A stretch of 64,000 bases of DNA from Solenopsis invicta (taxonomy: Eukaryota > Arthropoda > Insecta > Hymenoptera > Formicidae). The notes under the pieces are model-generated. The model saw only the letters and a list, made by a program, of their open reading frames with translations. It made no database searches and was not told the DNA's origin. Of this stretch, positions 25,272 to 36,360 are shown piece after piece (within the stretch, counting starts at the first letter, position 1; each line of letters opens with the position of its first letter). The translations under genes were made by a program, and so were the position numbers. Location: positions 25,511,770-25,575,769 of the forward strand of contig NC_052669.1 in assembly GCF_016802725.1 (NCBI RefSeq), written 5' to 3'.

Positions 25272-27953
25272 ATTCATTGTTAGTACATTATAAATATTTT
25301 ATTCGTAAATTTTAAATTTGGCGTGTTGAAGCTTCTTCATTGGAGCCTTTTTTACATGAGAGCGTAAATTTGTTGATTTACTAATTGTTTAATTAATACA
25401 AATATAATAATTGTATAATTATTTAATTAATATAAATATTTGATAATCCCGCATAAAAAAAGTAAAAATAATTAATTTTAATTATGTGTATTAAGACGTT
25501 GATAGTGTAATATTAAATTTGTAATTTGTATGAAATTATGTGATATTGAAAGTTTTGTAGCACGCACCTGTTTTTTTTAGTTATGTATAAAAATGAGAAA
25601 ACAATTTAATTCTTGGATTTTTTATTCACTGGTTTAAACAATTTGTTAAATCAATGAAAATAAAATTGTCCTTTCCAAAGAGACAATTAGTTTATAAATT
25701 TACAATTCCGCAAAGATAAATGAAGTCTGCAATCAAGAAGATATGTGAATTTATTAGCTGCTCGTAATTCGAAATGTATGTGGCACTTAGATAAACACAT
25801 ATCGATGTTGCAGAATATATATTCGCTATAATGGCTATCGCGATTTCAGTATGGCGACACGGGATCATGATGCCACAAGCATTATCGAGTTTCCTTATCC
25901 AGCTTCCCTGAATAGATCTGTCTCTCCATCGAGCTCCGTTGAAAATAAATCATCGACCACATATCAATTCAATGTCGTAATTTGTAATATTACCGCGAAT
26001 GTCGCAGATGAAGATAACATACAAAACCTCTTTAACTTTCGTATCTTAATAATTCTATTCCAGTATTACGCTAATGACAAAAATAAAAGTAAACAAGGTA
26101 TCCTGTACAATTAAGCGCTACGACGAAAAATGCAATTATCTCTGGTATGCCACTCGACTCTAACTCGAGAAATTCCCCAATATAAAACGCTCCATTATTC
26201 CGTGTGCGTGTGTACGTGTATTTTGCATTGGTCTACTTTATATTTTGTTATTATTTTCCGTCCGCGCTAATCGTTGTACTGACACAACTGTCGAATCAAT
26301 TCTCGTCCATCTTTCACTTACGTGTACTCAAATTTCTACGGCTCCCGTTTATCTCGTGAAATCTTATATAAAGAAGATATATCGCTTCAATATTTCGCAT
26401 GGCTTTGACAGAAAGAAAGAATTGGTTCAAGATACGGCTGCAAAATGAAGATTCGCCTTTCTTACAGATTGAATTACTTTTGCAACTTGTCTCATTTTGC
26501 AGAATTTTATTACGTTAATACTCGGATAAATTGTAAGACGTGATAATAAACTATCAATTGCGTAAAAAGAAAATATCACTTTTAATTTATAACTTGTACA
26601 ATATTAAAGATTGTAAAAATTTAACGTAAAAGTTTTCAAGTGCCAAAAGTAATGACTAAGTTATAATATTTTATCACATAACTTTATACACTCAAAAAAT
26701 GCAAAAAATATATTTTCTGCATTTAAATAATTACAGCTCTCAATTAAATTATTATTATTATTTTAATTATAAATATATTTAGATAACATATTCAAATAAT
26801 TTCGATATTCTCGAATAGAGAATAGATGAAACCTTACTGTCCCAAAAGCCAGCTGCAAGGAAACATAGACGGAATTCGAAAACATGCGGCTAATTATCAA
26901 GTCTTCAACTAGTACAGACATGCCACACGCCTATTACTCCACGGAATCCCGAACTCCAATAACTGTTTCATCCGGAGGCATTTAAGAAGACGTCACTCGT
27001 GTATCCCGTTACCGTATTTTCTTAACTAGACATCACCCCCGACGGGTGCCTACGGGCCCCTTCCGCCGTCTATAATGGTGTTACCCCGAGCTACGGTCTC
27101 CCGAGAGTGAACGTCGTGCTTTAACGTCGCTGAAAGATCAGAACTAGGGCGAATGATGTTGGTGACAGACGGACCAGGACGACACCTTCGGGAACGCGCG
27201 AAGAGAGAAACAGGCAAACCGACCAGTCCCTTAGTCCGGAAGAAGAGAACGCCGATTGTTTATCGTGAATCATTTCTCTTACACGAAACGATCCGCGAAA
27301 AGAAAGCTCTCGAAATTGGAAGTAACTACGTAAGATTAATGGTATCATAATGTATAGTACGATTGGCCGGAGTTGTAGCAAAATCAACAATTGAATCTAC
27401 TAACTTATTAGTTAATGTCTTATTTAAAATAATTTTATATATAAATCAACTATAAGATCTCTTTATAAAATACATACATATATAATGTATGTATTGAAAG
27501 TATTTAGCAGTACAATGCGCGATGATGCAACATACAATATTGATGTATGTAAAATATAAATATATTTAAATTAATATCCAAAATAATCAATATTAGGAAA
27601 AATGATTATTGCTCGCATTTAACTTTTTATTCTTAATATTCCTTCAGTTTTTTCATAAATTCTTAATCTTTTAACATGTGTATTCTTCTCATTTTTTAAT
27701 TATTTTTAATATTTAATACAAAATTATATAAATCATTCCATGTAAATTTTTTATCTCTAAATAAAATCTTTTTGTATGAAAACTTTAAAAAATTTGATAA
27801 ATAAAAATCTCTCTCTACTTTTTGTATATTTACAATTTTAATAATTATATTTTTAAATATTGTTAAATATCGTACACATGCTAAATTTTATAAATACTTT
27901 ATGTAAAATATTTTAAGCTTCTCAAATATACGATATGTAAAATATTGCATATA
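25272..27953. other. Intergenic spacer, no gene recognised
   Basis: AT-rich sequence with two more balanced patches at 25800-26450 and 26830-27350. An open frame at 25851-26114 (plus, 87 codons) is Ser/Asn-rich without motifs. The 26.83-27.35 kb patch has overlapping open frames on both strands and no motif. I see no splice-consistent gene model. Confidence 0.45.
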
Positions 27954-28632
27954 CAGCCATGTCCAAAAATATTAAGCATCGTAACATTTTTTTATGAATC
28001 TTATCATCTATATAAAAATAAATAAAACTAAAAAGTTGTAAATAGAAATTTTAATATCTGCCTTGGATTACAAATTACTACATGTGTACAAAGTTAATGC
28101 TTGTTTTATACCTATATACTTTTATTTATGATTTTATTTTTAACTGATTCTCATTTATATTGATGGGAGTTTACAAACAATTGGGAAAAATTAAAGTGTA
28201 AGTAATAATTTTGACGTATAAAAGAAACATCGGTATCATATTTGAATGTTATAAATAATATTCAAAAATAATTCTTATAACTAATTTTTAAGTTTTTGTA
28301 ACGTTATATTAATAAAAAATGCATTGCTTAAAATGTAAAATTATATATCTTCAAATTGCCCATTCATCCAGATTAAATTCATTTTCAGGTTACAGAATAA
28401 CTCAAACTTTTTAAACAGCCGACACTTCAACATTTCTTTCTTTGTAGTTTGAAATCAACTTTAAAATATAAAAATATTTTTCTTCTGGTCATTTTTGTTT
28501 CAAAGTTATGAATTTTTATATGAAAATGTGTATTTCTGATGTTGTCGACTATAATTAATTACAACATTTATATGCAAACGTTTTTAATTAATGTTTAAAA
28601 TATCAGATGTTTAATAATTTTGGACATGGATG
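27954..28632. mobile_element. Tc1/mariner-like non-autonomous element
   Basis: The element of about 680 bp is bounded by inverted repeats. The left end begins CAGCCATGTCCAAAAATATT and the reverse complement of the right end begins CATCCATGTCCAAAATTATT. Both ends are directly flanked by TA (27952-27953 and 28633-28634), the usual Tc1/mariner target duplication. The interior is AT-rich with no transposase frame, so this is a non-autonomous or decayed copy. Assignment rests on the TA flanks and terminal repeats only. Confidence 0.7.
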
Positions 28633-28671
28633 TACATAATGTTACGTATTACTGACCGGTGCATGCATATC

Positions 28672-29626
28672 GGCGTATCCAGAATTTTTTTCCGGAAGGG
28701 AGGGGAGTTATCAATACTCTTATTACATAAACAACAAATTTTACATTATTGAATTTGTTTCTTTTTTTAGATATTTTAATGTTTAGAATGTCTATGACAA
28801 GCCATTTTACTTACTTTTTAATAGCGTAAAAGAAATGTTCTTTAATACAAATGTCTTTAAAACATTATCTCAAAAGTTATGTATCGACATAAAAATAATT
28901 CTGTATTTTTATTATGTCACGTCCATAATTTTAATTATTAATTTAAACTCATAATTTATTTAAACTCATGGAATTACTATTATGTTTGGACATAATTTTA
29001 ATTATGTATTTAAACTCATAATTTTTTTAAGACACTTATTATTTAAAATATTTATATTAGAGAGCATTTCTTTTATGCTATTAAAAAATAAAATTTTGTT
29101 ATAATTATCTCCTCGTCCTTAATTTTTCAAAAATATTTTTAAAAAATATTAAATATTGTAAATCACGTAACTTTTATTTTTTCTTGAAGAATGTATAGGT
29201 AAAACCAACAATTAAAAACAAAATATATATTTTTTAAATATTGCTATTATTATTACATATAAAATATTCATAATTATTTTCCTATAAAAAATTTTTTTTA
29301 AATTCAAATAAGATCATAGAAAAAATTTTTGTACGAAAAACAAATGGCAAATATTATAAAAAAGTGTAATAATAACCTATAAAAAAAGACGGAATAATAA
29401 AAATATAGAGATCATTCAATAAAATTTACAAAATTAAAGAATTATGTAGTAATTTTTTTCCCAAAATCAATTAATATGGCTGTAATAATATATTTTATAT
29501 TTTACAGGACAACAAAAAATTTATTCAGAGTTAAAAGTAGTTTTATATTTAATAATTAAAAATAAAAAAATAAAAAAAATTTTAACGGGTTTAACCTCAA
29601 ACTCTCCTACCCTCTGAATACGCCCA
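28672..29626. mobile_element. Probable fold-back repeat element
   Basis: The ends are imperfect inverted repeats: GGCGTATCCAGA on the left, and GGCGTATTCAGAGGG on the reverse complement of the right, each followed by G-rich sequence. Inside, TTTTTAATAGCGTAAAAGAA (near 28816) pairs with a segment near 29060-29095 whose reverse complement reads TTTTTAATAGCATAAAAGAA. Between the arms lies a direct repeat containing TTTAAACTCATAATTT. It is non-coding. Terminal motifs of this type are common on insect repeats, but the superfamily is not determined. Confidence 0.5.
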
Positions 29627-29711
29627 AAGGTGCATGGATCGCGATCGTGTTGATTTCGCGAGAAAACTGATTAAATCCAAAAGTAAATAACGGATAAATA
29701 AATTGGCTTAC

Positions 29712-29812
29712 CCCATGGCTGCGTTATTTAATCGCTCCGCCGTCTCTGGGTCCTCTCCTCCTCCCTCGATTCGCCGATCCCGCCGACCCCGCCGTGGCTG
29801 CTCCTTCTCCAT
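29712..29812 (-). CDS. Candidate first coding exon of an unidentified minus-strand gene
   Basis: Reading leftward, an ATG in an excellent context (GGCGCCATGGAG) opens 33 codons. The exon then ends in a consensus donor (GG|GTAAGC at 29711). The peptide starts MEKEQPRRGRRDRRIEGGGE and ends in ETAERLNNAAM: a basic then acidic, disordered N-terminus with no domain. An in-frame ATG upstream at 29902 is an alternative start, but it lies above the TATA box. The next exon would lie below 29.7 kb. I found no phase-compatible exon that I can name, and intervening DNA is transposon-rich. It could be a spurious CpG-island exon. Confidence 0.4.
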
Positions 29813-29875
29813 GGCGCCGCGCCGACCCGACGCGACACTCGCGAGAACGCGATTAATTACGATTCGCGCGAACGA

Positions 29876-29884
29876 CTCTTTATA
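29876..29884 (-). promoter_or_regulatory. TATA box for the minus-strand exon at 29712-29812
   Basis: TATAAAGAG on the minus strand lies about 65 nt upstream of the candidate ATG, in CpG-rich sequence. This predicts transcription starting near 29850 and a 5' UTR of about 40 nt. Support comes from position and sequence only. Confidence 0.35.
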
Positions 29885-30148
29885 CGCACCGGCGTCGATC
29901 ACATCATAGGTACATACGCGACGCGAACTTTATCACGTTCAGGCGGAAAATTGATACGTGGCGAGAAGCGTACGCTCTCACGAGACCGTGGATCCGCCCG
30001 TGACACTCGTGACGTACCGCGACGGATGTATTCGCGAAAGGGAACTCGCGTGAATTACGCGGTCAACTTCACACGCCCGGGAGCAATGCCGCCGCGCTGC
30101 GACGCGATGCTACACCTGTTGCTCCAAACAGCACTTTTGCGCACTTTT

Positions 30149-30703
30149 CGCACTTGGCCTAACAAATAGCATTCACTCGCTGTCTTACAACGAATAGCAT
30201 CGCGGATTATAACGCGAACGAACAAACGTATGGGCGAACGCGATAAAATGAAGGTTAAACGCTTACGGTTTACGGAATACCCGAAAACACGAGCGTCTCT
30301 CGCTTTGCCCGATTGCTCGTGCGACAAATCTCGGTCGAATGTCGCATGCATCTTGAGAAAGGCGCGTTTTAGGAATTCACCGACATACGAGCATCGAATC
30401 TGCGCTACGCGATGATCGAGCACAAAGACGCAATTGAATATGAGGCCCATAACGTTCGCACTCACCGATTAAACGCGTCGCGGCGAGTAGGCGGCCCGCC
30501 CGGCTCCTATCCACGACTCCACGTCACGTACACACGGCGACGAGAGTCGAGAGAGTCGAGAGAGTCGAGAGTGACGCGCGCCAACTTCACTGCGATGCCA
30601 ACTCCGCGCGAGTCAAGTTAGCGTCTAATAATGCGACTGGCTGCCTGAAAATAGAAAATGATACTTTATAATTCCCACTCCTTGTACCGTTTCAATTCTT
30701 TTG
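30149..30703. repeat. Tandem duplication, copy 1
   Basis: This CpG-rich segment of 555 bp is repeated in direct orientation at 30825-31356, offset by 676 bp. Long identical blocks include AACAAATAGCATT, GATAAAATGAAGGTTAAACG, GAGAAAGGCGCGTTTTAGGA and CAAAGACGCAATTGAATATG. A minus-strand open frame (30055-30465) runs through it, and its Arg-rich peptide is mostly conserved in the other copy, but no domain is recognisable. It lies immediately upstream of the candidate minus-strand exon, so it may be promoter-proximal DNA. Confidence 0.85.
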
Positions 30704-30824
30704 AACAATTAGATCGTCCAAAAAACTGTTTTGAAATAATATGTAGTTATTGATTCACTATTGAACAGCTCATAATTGCTCAAGTTAATTAATTACCGCG
30801 ATCCGCAAGAAATGTAGTCGTTTC

Positions 30825-31356
30825 CGCACTTGGTATAACAAATAGCATTCGCTCGCTATCTTATAACAAATAGCATCGCGGATTATAACGCGGACGGACA
30901 AACGTATGGGCGAACGTGATAAAATGAAGGTTAAACGCTTACGGTTTACGAAATAACCAAAAATACGAGCGTTTCTCGCTTTGTCCAATTGTTCGCACGA
31001 CGGATCTCGGTTGATTGTCGCATGTATCTCGAGAAAGGCGCGTTTTAGGAATTCACCGACATACGAGCATCAAATCTGCGCCACGCGATGATCGAGCACA
31101 AAGACGCAATTGAATATGAGGCCCACAACGTTCGCACTCACCGATTAAACGCGTTGCGGCGAGTAGATCCGTCTCCTATCCACGACGACACGTCCACACA
31201 GCGACGAGAGAGACGAGAGTGACGCGCGCCAACTTCATTGTGATGTCAACACAACGCGAGTCAAGTTGTTTAATAACAATGTGCGATTAGCGCTATCTGA
31301 AAATAGAAAATAATATTATTATAATTCCCACTTCTTATACCGTATCAATTCTTTTG
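30825..31356. repeat. Tandem duplication, copy 2
   Basis: This is the direct repeat of 30149-30703, with point differences and small deletions. The largest is in the CGGCCCGCCCGG and GAGAGTC-repeat portion near 30490-30570, which is shortened here. The corresponding minus-strand frame is cut to 67 codons (30785-30988). Both copies end in the same ATTCCCACT-CTT-TACCG / TTCTTTTG block. Confidence 0.85.
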
Positions 31357-34300
31357 TATAAAATTTTTTTATCGCGCATTTAACGTTCATTCAAAAAATA
31401 AAGTTTTACTGATTGACTTTATTAATAAAGAGAGTAAGATTTATTTGAATTAATTTGTCGTTATTATTCCATATAAAATTTTGATATCTCGTAAAAAATA
31501 GAATTTATTTTATGATTTATTTCATAATTTATTTTAATAAGAAAGAAAATAATATTTAATGAGCGAGAAATGGAAAGATTAATTTTTTTCTCAATTTAAT
31601 CTTAAAATGCTATTTATATTTTTCTTAACGCACAAATTAATGTAAATAAAATTTAATTAAATGTTATTTTAAGCTATCAAAATTTTAATAACAAAAATTA
31701 TAAAAAACTTAAACCGCACTAAAAAAAAATTTATATATTTTTAACAAAGAAATCGAGTTTAAAGTTATGATATATTAATAATTATTACAGATTTTTTTCA
31801 GTGTAACACTTGAATAAAAATTTATCTACAGTATACTTCAAAATTAAAATCACATAATAATTCTTAAGATATTTTTCTCTTAAAATATGAAAATCTGAAA
31901 TCTTTTATTTTTCAATCATAAAATAGAAATAAATGTTTACTTTTATTTAAATTTTTTATTAGACAATTCAATTTTTAAAAATATTTAATCAATAATTGAA
32001 ATTTTTATCTGAAAAAATAATTTGTATACATATAATAAATTTATTATTAGTAATCACTTGTTTACATATCATTTTAAAGAATTTTTAAAATTGCTATTAA
32101 TATTTACTATAAACTATTAAAAACTAATTTATAAAAATAAATTTTATTTGAAAAAAAAAATCCATCCTATATATTACATACAAGTTTTAATCTAATTGAG
32201 CTCATCTCCATATCTATCTAATGAATTTTGAAAGTAAATTTTACTACGAATCATCCATCATTCTGAACCTCTGCAAGCTTCTTTCCTAAAAAAAAAAGAA
32301 GTTTGCATTTTTCCGCTTCTTAGGTACATACATAATGCGATAAGAGCAGAGCAGCATGTACGCGGCCTTATAATGGATTTTTAAAAAATATACTTCAAAG
32401 AAAAAATACAAAAGTGCCAACAGAGAAGGGACGATATAATTAAAAAGCGGAGAAAATATAACTCGGGACGCAAACACTCCCGAGTTCAGTAAAATTACAT
32501 AATACTGCAATAATCTTTTTTTCTTTAGCAATCTCGTATTTTTCTTGGTAATCCTACATCTCATCCCAAGAGTCCATCAAACGATATTATGATCTATTCT
32601 GATTGAAATAGAAAGATCTTTAACCATTTTTGAGAAAGCTATCGTATTATTTCTTTTCTGCATTTAATCGTCAAAACTGTTTGAAATGGATCAAGAACTT
32701 TAGAACTCTTTATGAAAGAGCCAGATGCTCTTGTTCAAAGAATAATACACTATCGGTTATATCGCAATTCTGAAAGCGGAATGCTAACTTCGTAAAGGTG
32801 CTGACATTAAGCAGAAGTAGCTGTTTTAACCGCGCCGGTAGTTGGCCTCATTCAGCATTGAACGGCACGAAGCGAATTCTGTAGTTTCAATTCCGGATAG
32901 TACGATGTTATATTCGTAATATCTGTACGATGTGTCGCCATCATAAGCGAAGTATACATAATAAAGTTGAGGAGGTGTAACTCATTGCCGCACGAGCGTC
33001 TTGGGAAATAGCTATTGCTGTTGGCTTGCTTTTGATGGCACGGTAGCGACAGCTAAATAGTCGATACCACTATTGCGAAACTATGCGACTGCTCGCAATA
33101 AAAACCTAAAGACGTTTATGTTTCTTCTCGTGTACTTCATTCTGATCTTACGACAATTTCATACGCGTTTCTCGGAGAAATACTTTGGGCGAAAATGTAT
33201 TTCTTAAACTCGATCGCGCGTAAAGTATACCTCGACTAGAATCGAATTTGTTACGCTTGAAATCTGAAAGTCTCTCATTGCGCTTAAATGAGAGTCTCGT
33301 GCTATAGAGAAAATATTAACGACGACATCGTACGATCACATAAAATCAACAATACGTTATTTTCCTCGTTAAGAACTAGATATCGGCACAAGGGACAGAT
33401 AATTATACTCCCCGTTGGTCGCAAATTCAACATCGAACAGAAAGAGAGCTAATCGAGTGAAAAAAGAAATGAATAAAAATATCGGCGCGTGACACACATT
33501 GCACATCGTAGAGAAGAAGAGCATGAAGACGCTATTTTAACGCATGCTGCACAATAATCAACCAAGCGTGATACGTGACGACGTCGCACCTTCTGAACAC
33601 CGCTCGTACATACACAGCAACGGGTGTCCCGAAAGGGGTCGCCATAATTTACAGAAAGCGCGCAAACAGTCATTTAAACTCCAACACCGCTTCAGCCCCA
33701 TTATCTTGGGGTTAAAGGTGGACCCCCGAAGAGCAGGCCGGCAAACGGCGGATACGAACAGTCGTTGGAACGGAGATAGAGCCGAGATCTCGCGCTACTG
33801 ACTGTTCGGGGCCACAACGGGGAGAATCTAACAGCGAACTATAATGGGGTTTCGGCTTATCTCGCAGCCCTGAAAGTTTTCTCTCCGTGCGCGGTGGCAC
33901 GGAGGAAGGGTTGAAACAGACGAAAGCGAATCGCGTAAGGCAGACGGGTAAGAGAGACGGGAAGATCGTCTGATGCGTGAGACCACATTAATTACCGCCA
34001 CATCCCGAAGACCAACCACGTTCCCAACGTAACCGTCTCTGCCAGCCTGCGATTATGTCCAGATTGTGCGCCGCAACTCTCTTTCTCCCTCTCTCCGCTT
34101 TCCCGTATCGCAATCATATCTCTCTGGCCCTCTGTCTCCCTTTCGCGTTTTCTCACAGTCTACCCTATCTTCGTGTCACGCTGCTCGGATGTCGGAAATT
34201 TCAAACACTGCCGGTACAACTTTCTCCGTGATTAAGGAAGATCGCTTCTGCCTGACGCCAGATTCTACGCAACGGGTAGTCTGATTAATAATTCGCGGCA

Positions 34301-36180
34301 TAGTACAAGGGGGAAAAGGGCGAGGTCCTACGGGTCTCCTCGTAGATTCGCTTTACCGGGAGTAGTTGCCGAACATCGGGTAACTGTCTTCCGTTACACG
34401 CGCGGAAGAACAAAACCGATCGCTGTCGTGTCGTCGGAAACTTCAAACACGCTCGACTAACTTTGCCGCAATTAAGGAGTGAACGGAGTAAATGGCGCAA
34501 TTTTGGACGCTCTCCAGGGCAATGCGCGCTTCGAGTACAATAGTTGCTTGGTCGAGTGAGATATGGTCGATCAACTTTTTAAATTAGAAAATCGAGTTAC
34601 ATATGATTAGAAGACATATCACGAGCGCAAAGTAACGTCAAACGGGAACTTGAAATTGTGAGAAGCGAAAGGGACTGAGACGCATCAAATAAGATGCTGA
34701 ACGCGAATTCCTCGAGTTACACGCACGAGTGTGCTGTATCCCGCGAGAACATTTGATACGATCCGCATCCGTATATATCCGTTCGTGGATGTCTGAGACA
34801 CGTACACAAAACACGGGACCCTATCCCACTTTAAGGCGTTGTACTCTTGAGAACGGCGGCGGCGGTTGCAGTTTTCTCGCTGGTAGCTCGCCGAGAGAGC
34901 GAGAGGTGAGAGAGGAGGGAAATGCGGAAAAACAGTCACGTTTATCATGGAGCTCGGGAAACAGAGTAGCGCGAGAAGCGGATGTGCAGGAGGTATAAGC
35001 GTAGGAGAATGGCCTACGCGTAAGAATAAAGTGCTATAATGTACAATGTCTCTCGTTCCTCGCCATAAAGAAGAATGCTAAATGTCTGGCTGCGCGGGAG
35101 CACTCGACACAATGATTTCATTACGTAAAGTTCGTACGAAACATAAGCCATGCGGTGGCATCCTTTATTTATTCGTTGTTTGTAATCAGTTATTAACACT
35201 TAATGCACACCTTTGTTTTCTGCTCCCTTATAGCATCCCATGGGTCATTCGTGTCGTCTTTAATTTTTATCTTTTACAAGCATTTAAAAATTATTAAGTG
35301 ATTTTTACATATATTTTAACTTTCTAGAAAAAATCTGTATAGACGTTAATTTTGTAAAATGTGTATACAAATGTCGTAACTAATTAACCAATTAAGATTA
35401 GAGAAAGGCATGTTTTCATATAAAAATTATAACTTTGAAACAAAACTGACTTAAGAAATAATACTTTTATATCTTAAGGTGGACATTTGAAATTATAAAA
35501 ACAAAAATAATTCCAATGTTGGCTGTCTGAAACATTGAATTACTCAGTAACCTGAAAATAATATCTTTTAATATGCATAAAGCGGTAAATTGAAGGTATA
35601 TCGCATTTATATTTTAAACAATGCATTTTTTCTATTAATATAACATTACATTTTTACAAAAATTTAAAACTTATTACAAGAAACATCTTTGAATATTACA
35701 ATATTCAATGCAAATATAATAACGATGTTTCTCACATTTTAGCTCAGAATTATGGCTTAAATTCAAATTTTCTTCATAATTCGTGAAATCATTGTAATAT
35801 AAAAACAACTATAATAGTTGAAAATAATACTAATTTTTTTATGAAGAACACAAATTGTACGAATCAAGAATGTACAAGTATGTGCATTAAATATTAAAAT
35901 ATGATCGTAATTAATGAATTGTAATAATTTATCAACTGTAAGATACAATCAAGTGGCAAATTGTGGATTGTGCATAACGAAGAAATCATCGTTTTATCCT
36001 TTTTTCCATTTATTCGAGAAATTCCCACCTAAAAGTACCTATTTTATAAGCAAAATAAATTTAAAAAAATTATATAACCAAAAAGTAAAAATAGTCACAC
36101 TTGATGTTTTTGAATTTAAAGCAATGTTAATGCGCTCAAATAAGAAAGATCGCAAAGTGAAATATAAATGTATGTGATGT
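31357..36180. other. Intergenic spacer with one GC-balanced region
   Basis: Very AT-rich to about 32.6 kb, then more balanced and CpG-containing DNA from 32.8 to 35.0 kb, then AT-rich again. The balanced region has many short frames on both strands (for example 33449-34500) but no recognisable motif and no convincing exon chain. It contains a weak direct repeat at 34190-34240 and 34432-34479. It could be a regulatory region or a non-coding transcript. Confidence 0.45.
31717..31803. mobile_element. Short CACT-ended inverted-repeat element
   Basis: About 87 bp bounded by CACTAAAAAAAAATTTATA on the left and, on the reverse complement of the right, CACTGAAAAAAATCTG. The termini resemble those of the MITEs at 22.7-23.5 kb, so it may be a small relative. 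The repeat is short and A-rich, so chance is possible. Confidence 0.4.
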
Positions 36181-36195
36181 ACACACACGCACACA

Positions 36196-36235
<40 letters not shown>

Positions 36236-36275
36236 CACGCCACACACACGCACGCGCGCACGCACACAGCACACG

Positions 36276-36360
<85 letters not shown>
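36181..36360. repeat. Compound (GCAC)n-(CA)n-(TA)n microsatellite
   Basis: About 60 bp of GCAC tetranucleotide is followed by a mixed CA/CG zone, about 68 bp of pure CA and a short TA tail. The alternating purine-pyrimidine pattern runs for about 180 bp. Open Cys/Val or His/Thr frames through it are artefacts of the repeat. Confidence 0.95.

Noticed and set aside
30055..30465. 136-codon minus-strand frame
   Set aside because: Partly conserved in the tandem copy but truncated there, with no domain. Conservation is explained by the recent duplication itself, so it is recorded as repeat only.
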